Assembly: GCA_002102555.1 (NCBI GenBank)
Contig: MCFL01000017.1
Coordinates: forward strand, 62,001 to 126,000
Direction: 5' to 3'
DNA: 64,000 nt
Source: Catenaria anguillulae PL171
Taxonomy: Eukaryota > Blastocladiomycota > Blastocladiomycetes > Blastocladiales > Catenariaceae
Shown: in pieces, positions 55,588 through 64,000 of the stretch
How positions within the stretch are numbered: the first letter of the stretch is position 1
Layout: every line of letters starts with the position of its first letter
Notes under the pieces: generated by a model
The model's database searches: none
Told to the model about the DNA's origin: nothing
What the model saw: the letters and a program-made list of their open reading frames with translations, nothing else
Program-made: the position numbers and the translations under genes

Positions 55588-58500
55588 ATGGCCGGCATCA
55601 CCCCTCCGTCGCCGCAGGGCTCGCCCGGCAAGACCCCCACACCCGCGGATCTTCCCTCGTACGAGGAGGCCACCACCGTTCAAAATCAGCAGCAAATGGC
55701 GCTGGTGCCCGTTGCCGCCACCAACCCGCAAGAACGGGTCCGCACGGCCACCCAGGACTCGATCGCGTCCACAGGCTCTGGTATTTTGACTGCACATTTC
55801 CTCTCATGCTCTTGCGCCTTGCTCTCGCCTAATTCCACTCCACATTGAACAGATGCCGACGTTCAAGCCATCCCAACCACCGCGTCCGCCAAGATCGCCA
55901 GACTGTTTCAAGACCACGGCCGGGACTTCACAGCCGAGGACCAGGCCGAGATCCGGTGGACGATTGACTCGCTGGCCGACCTGCGCACCCAGGACAAAGT
56001 GCTTTCGCCGCCCGTCAAGTGCTTTGGCCGCGAGTGGCGTATCTTGCTGTTCCCCAACGGTAATGGCAGAAGCATGTCCATGTCCATGTATTTGCAACTC
56101 GATTGGCCCGATAAGAAGGATGACGAGGCCGTGCCTGCGGATTTCGTGCTTGGCATTGTTAATCCCGAGGATGAGAGTATCTCGCATTTCCAATGTACGA
56201 TTCGTTTACCTGACTGGCTGGCTGGTCCTCGCGCAGGTTGTCATGTCATGTTTACTCACACGTTTCATGTTTCCGTCGTAGACTCGTCGCATCGCTTTGG
56301 CGAAGTCGAAATGGACTGGGGCTTTTCCGCCTTCCTTCCCTTGCAAGAGTTGCCCAAATTCTGCCAACGCACACCGGTCCCAACGACCACATCCTCACAG
56401 GACACAGCGGCTACCACATCCCCCACGGATGCTGCCGCCACGACTCCTCCTCCCACCAACGCCACAGCTACGACTGATCCGGCGTCCCCACCCACCACCA
56501 CACTGCCCACGACCGCCGATGTGATCACGCCACGTACCTCGTCGGCCACGGCCACCCCGATCGCCGCCCAGCACGGATTTGCGCAAAAGACCACACTCGT
56601 TGCGCACGTGCGCGCCCTGTACGACGAAACAGGCGTGCTGTTCCACTCGTTCAAGGACTACAACTCGAAGCGCGTCACGGGCTACGTGGGCTTGAAAAAC
56701 CAAGGCGCTACGTGCTACATGAACTCGATCCTCCAGTCCTTGTTTTGCACAAACTACTTTCGCAAGGCCGTGTACCAAATCCCGCCACCCTCGACATCGG
56801 CCACGGCCGTTGGTGGGTCCGAGGCAGGGTCCACCACGGATATGCTCTCCAACTCGCAGCCAGGATCCGCACTCGAGTCGTCCTCGTCGGCGTCCAACGG
56901 CAATCCGCAGCGGTCAGTCACGCGCGCGCTGCAGCGGCTGTTTTATTTCATGCAAACGGCATCGGATGCCGTTGAAACCAACGAGCTAACAAAGTCGTTT
57001 GGGTGGAACACGGTGGATGCATTTGCGCAGCACGATGTACAAGAGTTTTTGCGCGTGTTGAGCGACAACTTGGAGGAAAAGATGAAGGGGACGCCTGCCG
57101 ATGGCATGATCCAGTGGCTGTTTGTGGGCAAGATGAAGAGTTATATCAAGTGTGTCAATGTCGAGTACGAGAGTGCCCGTGTGGAAGACTTTTATGACGT
57201 GCAGTTGAATGTCAAGGGTACGCTCGCTCGTCTTTCTCTTCCTTTGTCTTGGGTCTCGCTCGTTTCATTGACGGACTTGCGATGTTTAGGCATGAAGTCG
57301 GTCACCGACTCGTTCCACGACTACATCCAAGTCGAGATGCTTGAGGGCGACAACAAGTACATGGCCGAAGGCCACGGCCTGCAAGATGCGAAAAAGGGTG
57401 TGGTCTTTACGCAATTCCCGCCCGTGCTGCACTTGCAGCTCAAGCGGTTCGAGTACGACTTTATGCGCGACGCCATGGTCAAGATCAACGACCGGTACGA
57501 ATTCCCACTCGAGCTCGACCTGGACGAGTTCTTGATGCCCGAGGCCGGGGCGGCCGCCGCCGACCCTGCCGTGCCCATCAAGCAAAAGTACCACTTGCAC
57601 GGCGTGCTCGTGCACTCTGGATCCGTGGACGCGGGCCATTATTGTGCATTTATTCGCCCGTCGCGCGCAAACAAGTGGTTCAAATTTGACGACGACAAGG
57701 TCGTGCCCGTGACGGTCAAGGAGGTGACCGAGGACAATTACGGCGGCGAGTATCCGGCACGTCCCGGGGCGCGTGGGCCAGGCGCCATGGGCCCCATGTC
57801 GCGCACCATGATTCACAAGCGTTTCACCAATGCCTACATGCTCGTGTACATTCGCGAGGCAGATTACGACAAGGTGCTTTGCGATGTGACCGAGGACGAC
57901 GTGCCTAGGGTAATTCGCGATCAGCTTGAGCAGGAGCGGCTCGAGCGCGAAGCAAAGGAACGTGAGCTCAGGGAGCGCGAGTTTATGCTGACGGTGCGCA
58001 TCATTGACGATGCAACCATCAAGGCCCATGGCGAGTTTGACTTGTGGAATTTCTCGCCGTCGTCGACCGAGTGGCAAAAGCGTCTCGACAAGAACGAGAC
58101 AAAGTGGAGCGACGTGCACGCCATGTATGCGCGCGAGCATTTGGGCGGCAAGCCCCTGGACCAGGTCCGGTTCTGGTTGTTGACCAATCGCGAAAACAAG
58201 TCGTTGCGCCCCGATTCCGAAAACCTGTTGAGTCCCGAGGACGGTGAGTTGTCGTTGAAGGAGTTGCGCGCACGCAACGCAAACAGCGGCAGTCCGTATG
58301 AGCTGCTCGTGTATTGCGAGGTGCCGACTATTCCTTGGGGTGGCGTCGATGGTACGCAATTGTTCCCGCCAAGTGGGCCGGCACTCGCAAAGGCCGGGCT
58401 CAAGGCTGGCACGGCGCTCTTGTTTGTCAAGGTGTTTGATGTGGCCACGCAGACCATGCGCATTGTTGGTCACATGCATGTGGATCGGAATGCCGTCATC

Positions 58501-59994
58501 AAGGATTCGTTGCCGACCGTGTGCACCCTCGCTGGGTTGCCCGTTGGCACAAAGTTGAGGGTGTTTGAGGAGGTGCATCAGACCATGCAGCAGCCCATGA
58601 ACGTCAAGAGCACGTGGAAGGCCGAGGAGGTGGTTGATGGAGACATCATTGCCGTGCAGGTGGATACGCCCGCGGCCGAGGCCGGCCTGGGCGAGACGCC
58701 CGCCGCCGCCGTGCCCACGTCACCCAAGACGTCCAACCATCACCTTTCCGCCACCGACGCGACTTCACCAGTCACCACAGTCCCCGTTGCGGGCCATCTT
58801 CGCACCGTGCTCGACTACTACGAGTTCCTCATCAACCGCATGGACGTTGTCTTCAAACCGAAGCCGCCAGGTCGTGACAACCACTCGGTCGCATCTCCCG
58901 TGTCCGTGACGGCACCCACGCTACCGCCCGAGCTGCGTCTCACGCTGTCCAAGAAGATGACGTACGATGAAGTTTCTGCGCGTGTTGCTCGCGAGCTCGG
59001 CCTCGACGACCCATTCAAGGTCCGGTTCACGTCCACCTACTACAACGACGTGCCCAAGGCCGTGCTCCGCCGCGTCCCAAACATGCTACTTGCCGACATG
59101 GTCGGCACACTGCCCATGACGGGCTTTTACCGCAACCAGCAGCAGCAAACAATGGCGGCGGGTGCGCCGCCCGCGGGCACTCTGCTGTACGAGATCTTAC
59201 CCATGTCGCTTGTAGAAATGGAGCAAAAGCGCCAGCTCAAGGTGACGTGCGTGTTGCCCGCCAAGCACGACGAGCACCTTGATGTCATGATTGCCAAAAC
59301 AGCCACCATGAAGCAGCTCGCCCAGCACGTGGCCGAAAAGCTGGCGGGCAGCATTGGCGGTGCGTCCATCAACCCCGACGCTGTACGCATCAATGAAGTC
59401 ATGGGCTCGCGCTTGCACCGCGAGTTTGACGGCAAGGAGCCGCTGTCCATGCTCCCCGAATACGTCCAGCTCGTGGCGCAAATCATGCCCAGTGTGGCTG
59501 CGGGCGCAAGCGTGGTCCATCACATGCCCGTAGTGCACATGAACAAGCTGCCCACGCAATTGCATGGCACACCGTTCAGATTCCCTGTGGTCAAGGGCGA
59601 AAAGGTGGCGGCGATGCGCGCAAGGTTGCAACAGTACCTCGGGTGGTCCGACAAGGAGATGGGCAAAGTCACGCCGCTCAAGGTCGTGGCCGTGGGTGCC
59701 ATGGAAGAGGTCAGGGAGTTGGCCGACGACGAGTGTGTGGCCGACTTGATTGTGGTCAAGCCCGCCGTGCCTATTGTGAGTGTGCCGATTGTGGATCCCG
59801 CCGCGGCCGAGGACCAAAAAGCCGATGAGAATGCACAGGAGAAGCAGTCGCCCAAGCCCAAGCCGTCGCCTGTGGGAGCAAGTGATGATAAGCCCTTGAT
59901 TCACACGCATTTGCTGCTTGCGCTGGATCATCCCGTGCGCCGGCCAAGTCGGTTTGTGTCTGGGTTGGAGCGGGCTGTCAAGATTTTCAATTAG
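55588..59994 (+). CDS. USP7: Ubiquitin carboxyl-terminal hydrolase, USP7/Ubp15 type
   Basis: Four exons, 55588-55780, 55853-56194, 56282-57217 and 57290-59994, in consistent phase, give about 1,391 residues. Domains in order: a Pro-rich leader with LPSYEEA; a MATH/TRAF domain (FGREWRILLFPNG...MDWGFSAFLPLQEL); and a USP catalytic domain with Cys box GLKNQGATCYMNSILQSLF and His box HSGSVDAGHYCAFI followed by WFKFDDDKV. A long C-terminal region with repeated ubiquitin-like folds typical of USP7 follows. A Thr-rich linker of about 60 residues separates MATH and USP. The enzyme removes ubiquitin from nuclear and peroxisomal substrates in yeast and animals. All catalytic residues are present. It is tail-to-tail with the SNF2-like gene ending at 60252. 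Confidence 0.95.
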
Positions 59995-60251
59995 GATGAG
60001 CATGTGGATTTGTGAGGTTTATTGACTCTCTGTTCTTTTCAGTTATTCTTTGCTCGGATTTCTCGATTCATTTTCACAAGAGCGTGTGCATGGCGCAGTC
60101 TCGGTGTCTTTTTTCAATCTGTTTATTCTGAAAATGCACCATTGTACTACTGATTCTGGCGCACGATTGGTGACTGACTGACGTTGGCCAATCAACAATT
60201 GCACTGTAATCAAGTATACGGCGATGGCCAAGACATCGATCATCCATGCGG

Positions 60252-63200
60252 TCAAACGCTCTTCTTGAAGCCTGCGGGAACCTTGTCTGAAGCGAGCTCC
60301 GCCTCCCTTGTCTGTGGAATGACGAATCGAGCGAGCTTGACCACACCATTTGCATTTCCAGCTGCAAATGGACAACAAAATGGGCGTCATTCGCCATTCA
60401 CGGAAACGGAAACGGCATGAGGCAAAGAAGAACGCACCCCGAACCACGGATCGCAAGCAGACCGTCTCTTGAGCGCTCCACTGAGCCATGTCTTTGCTCT
60501 CCTGCTCCACGAGTGTATCGGGTGCAAGAATGGTGTACAATGGGTACCGACCGGTTGCCCAGTCCGGCTTGACATCGCCAAGGAACGGGTCCTCGCTTGG
60601 CCCAGCGTACGGGTGGATGAAAAGCACATGTGTCGCCTCGTCAAGGTTGATGCCCTCGTGGCACTTTGAAAACGGCATGATGAGCACACTCGCCAATGGG
60701 TCGGACTTGAAGGCACGAATGGGCGGGTATTCCGAAGCACTGCTGCTGCCGAGAACGAGATGGGCGGGAATGTTGACAATGTGGAGCGCAAGGCCGAGCA
60801 AATGCTGTTGGGACTGGTACTCGGTGAAGGCGACAAACTTGGCCGTTGGATTGGATTTGAGCTCCTTGTGGATGTACTGGACAACGGCCTGAATCTTGGC
60901 ACCAAACACTCGAGTGAACACTGATGCTCCCGTCCCCTCCACACCCCGGTGCTTGCCGCCAAGCATAGCGCTTGCGACAGCTTCCTCGTCCACAGCCACG
61001 GGTCCACCGCCGTTGGCCCCGCTCTGCTCTTGGGCCAAGCAAAACTTGGTAACCGAATCGAAGCATCCACGCTCAACCAACAACGATTCCCATGCGCCTT
61101 CGACTTGGTGACGGTCCTTGGGAGAGTATGCGAGGTACAGCGGCGTCCGCATTGCCTGAGCAAAGCGGGAGCATTCCTCGCAGTCGACCAAATGATCTTG
61201 CATACACTCGCCACAGCCATCTGTGCCGCATCCAAACAAGAGCCACTTGATGACGCCACTTTGCTCCACGTCGCAGCAAGCAGGCGTAAACGTGAACGCC
61301 CATGGGTCATCGTCGACGTCGCCGGCCTGCATGTCAAAGGACTCGGCAAACTTGGCAGGCAAATCTGGATCCAGCAAATGATCCAAGGCCGCAACAGAAC
61401 GACGGTACTTGTCGTTTGCATGCCAAACACGCGCCGACGCCGCTTCCCGAAGCAGCGCCTTGTCACACTCTTCCATCCCACGGTACCGGTACGCATCGGC
61501 CTCGTCGGTTGCGCGCGTGTACGATGCATGCAGCGTGTGCATCCACTCGGAATCCTCGGATTGCTCGTCATACTCGTCGGGCAGTGTGTACCCAAGGGAT
61601 ACAATTTCAAACGGCGTCAATCCACGCGCAAGGTAAAAGTCGAAAATGTGCTTGTCGGGTTGGTAGTATACCCAGCCCACCATCTGTCGAACCCGCTCGA
61701 CGTTACCCCGCAGCACGCGCTTGGCCTGCAAATGATACTCGGCATTATCAATGTACCCGACCCCCGCAACTGTGGACTCTCGTATTTGCTCAACCTGTTG
61801 CTCGACCGACAATCCCACAACCTTGCGAATTTGCTCGCGGACATGCTTGTTGAACTGCAGCGGACTCAATTGGTCCCACCACCAAGCCTTATTTGCCCAC
61901 ACGAGGTCGTGTATGTCCCACCCGTCACCGTCCGAGTAGCAAACTCGGCGCAAATCCTGGTCACGTGGTCCGAGCCAATCGTCAAATAACGTCCAGCCAC
62001 GATTGGACCGAAATGCGGCCAAATGATTCCATGCTTCCCACGCCAGCAACGACGACTCCCTTCTCAACTTGCGAATCGCCTTGGAATCGAGCACGGCGGC
62101 CTCATCGCCGAGCAACATGCTGTTGTAAAATGTGGGCGACAAGAGGCGAACGCAGCCCGCGAACGGTACGTGGTGGTGCTGAATGATGTGGACGGAGGTG
62201 GAAAGCGAGTCGCGGGCGATAAAGTTGGCGGCCGTGGTACGTGCGCATTCGAGCAATGACAAGTGGACTGGGACCGTTTCGATGGCGAGCTTCGGAGCCT
62301 TTGACGTGAGATTGGCGATTGGAACGCTCGCTCGGACGACAACTTGTTGAAGCAGTTCCTTGCGAGCAGCAATGGAGAGATCTTGCGGCGGCGAATCAAA
62401 TGGACAGATTGAGAGCTCGGAGTATAGCTCGCTAATTGTCGCCGGTTTGTCGGCGGGCGAGATTGTGATGGTCGAGGAAGCCACAAGCTCGCGCAACGGC
62501 GTCAAGGAGAACTTGCTGCGTTTGCGGTCATCCGGTGATAAGTTGAGTAGGTCCTTGAATTGCGTAGAACGTGAAACGCCGTCAAACACGAGCCGATGCC
62601 AGTGCACAAGATGCAACAGGACAGGCAGGTCGATGTCGGTCTCCTCGTCGCCTGCCAATCGCTCGAGCATTTCTCTGGTTGATGCACGAATCACGGCGGC
62701 GGCCTCGTTGTGCATGACCCATTGATTGGCCGTGGAGCTCGGGCGCCAGACTTGTTCAAGTTCGACGAATGGACGACGACGTGGAGCCGCCTCGGCTTCA
62801 ATCCCTTCGACTTCATCGTCGTCCTCGTCCTCATCCCCGTCCTCGTCCTCATCCCCGTCCTCATCCTCATGGTCCATGCCGTCATCCTCATCCTCACTGC
62901 CAAACCCATCTTCATCAAACTCATCCTGATACTCGTCTCCAAGTCTCATGTCGAATTCCTGGCGCATGCGCCGCTCCTCGGCCTGGACCTCGGCATAAGC
63001 ATACCGCCTTTCACGTGCATCGGCCCACGCATAGCCAAACAAATACCTCGCATCTGGATCCCTCGACATCAGCGCATGGTCGTACGCGACAAACATGAAC
63101 TTGTCCGAAGCAATAACCACGTCGGCCGCACGCACATCGCTCCACGACAGCGCCTTGTAATCGGCCAGCTTATCCAACACAATGACCGAGCCTGGCGCTG

Positions 63201-64000
63201 GAAACAAGTGACGCCGAGCCTCAAGCTCCCATTGCGCGAGTTTGGGGCGGGTGGTCACAATGAGTGTTGCGCGAGAGGGGACGAGCGGGCGCGCGGGTGA
63301 CGGGAGAGGGCGAGGGTGCTCGAGTGGCCGCGCGGCAATAAGAGCGAGGATGGGCTGGATGGCAGATCCGTAATCGCGAACGAAGCGCAAAAGAATGTCG
63401 GAGCAACGGATGGTCATTGGCTGTGACAGTGGAGGGAGAGCAGGCACCGAGTCGGCGAGAAACATTTGGCCGCTGAAGATGTCATAGTACAGCCGGTCAA
63501 TGCGAATTAGGCGATAGTAGGCTTGCGAAACTTGATTTGGGTGGACAGTAATTGGCTTGGCTGGCTCTGCGGCCTGCTTGAGCAACTCAAACAACACGTT
63601 GACTTGAACTTGGGTCAGATTCAGCTCTCCTTGGAACCGTTGCGCTTCCGAGTACAGGGGATGCGTCTCATGCGGCGCCCAGTTGTGCACATAATGGCCG
63701 CCCCGAAACTCCTTGTCCACCGGCGACACATCAAGCCACTTGTTGGCCTCGACGACATCGACAAGCAATTGGCGAATGGCGGAAACGGCGGCTGCGTCCT
63801 TGCTGCGGATGACCGCCTCGACAGCGTCCATCTTGAGGTACAGCGACCACATGTACGTGTACTTTGCGCCTTTTTCTTTGCCTAGATACTTGCAACCGCG
63901 CACAGGCCGAACCACAACACGCACGTACGGCATGACGGCAGGTTGGATCGAATCCCGGAAAACGCTTGGAGCCGGTAACGCCAGCAACCGCCCAGAGTAG
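60252..64000 (-). CDS. Degenerate SNF2/Rad5-like protein (paralogue 3, 5' end outside window)
   Basis: Open from the right edge; the N-terminus is missing. A final 76-nt intron (60362-60437) links SVVRA to GNANGVVKLARFVIPQTRE, and the stop is at 60252. Visible blocks: the family signature VMPYVRVVVRP...YMWSLYLKM, motif Ia-like ATLIVTTRPKLAQW, and WHRLVFDGVS where DEAH is expected. A highly acidic Asp/Glu insert (about 62.8-62.9 kb) precedes it. A cysteine cluster (CCDVEQ...CGTDGCGECMQDHLVDCEEC) comes next, and a helicase C-like lobe (KFVAFTEYQSQQHLLGLAL...SKCHEGINLDEATHVLFIHP) follows. That lobe keeps a near-normal motif V (HEGINL). No GKT box is present between the family block and motif Ia. 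It is closely comparable in layout with the gene at 10.4-14.6 kb. Confidence 0.8.

Noticed and set aside
57286-58578. A 430-codon minus-strand ORF opposite the USP7-like gene
   Set aside because: Antisense of conserved catalytic exons; His/Leu-rich text with no domain, so treated as a shadow.

Overview
The window is nuclear DNA of a fungus. Genes are split by short GT-AG introns of about 60-106 nt, many with GTACGT-type donors, and there are no bacterial operons or ribosome binding sites. The gene set is fungal/opisthokont: a Cdc10-type septin, exportin-1, ATG5, VMA21, PET100, ATP23, a USP7-type deubiquitinase and an FTR1-type iron permease. The iron permease is paired with an animal-like (hephaestin/ceruloplasmin-type) ferroxidase. 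Together with large genes made of WW-containing ankyrin-like repeats, this points to a zoosporic lineage, most likely Blastocladiomycota. That placement is an inference, not a sequence match.

Layout, left to right: end of a C2-like gene (1-310); a truncated degenerate SNF2/Rad5-like gene (450-3176, minus); a PPR-like probable mitochondrial gene with disturbed frames (3.8-7.0 kb, minus); septin (7.8-8.9); ATP23 protease (9.2-10.3); a second, longer SNF2/Rad5-like gene (10.4-14.6, minus); and a divergent iron-uptake pair, FTR1 (minus) and ferroxidase (plus), with two identical GATA-type elements placed symmetrically 210 bp from each start codon. Next come arm A of a large inverted duplication (19.2-23.1) carrying POT1 and aprataxin; a 10 kb interior with exportin-1, PET100 and two unrecognised genes; and arm B (33.1-37.0) with the second POT1/aprataxin pair. 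Then follow two head-to-head WW-repeat paralogues (36.7-41.4), a secreted subtilisin-like protease, an ABCC transporter, an LRR membrane protein whose exons each encode one repeat, VMA21 and ATG5 sharing a promoter, an unrecognised ORF, USP7-like (55.6-60.0), and a third SNF2/Rad5-like gene running off the right edge.

The two most notable features are as follows. (1) An inverted segmental duplication of about 3.85 kb makes two intact copies of POT1 (telomere end protection) and aprataxin (DNA-end repair). Gene fragments at its borders show that arm B is the parent and arm A the copy. (2) Three paralogues in 64 kb belong to a family with SNF2/Rad5-like layout, in which the positions of the ATP-binding and hydrolysis motifs are lost in every member while the surrounding scaffold is kept. 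This suggests a family of pseudo-remodellers.

Exon borders were assigned by eye from splice signals and reading phase; where they could not be resolved this is stated.
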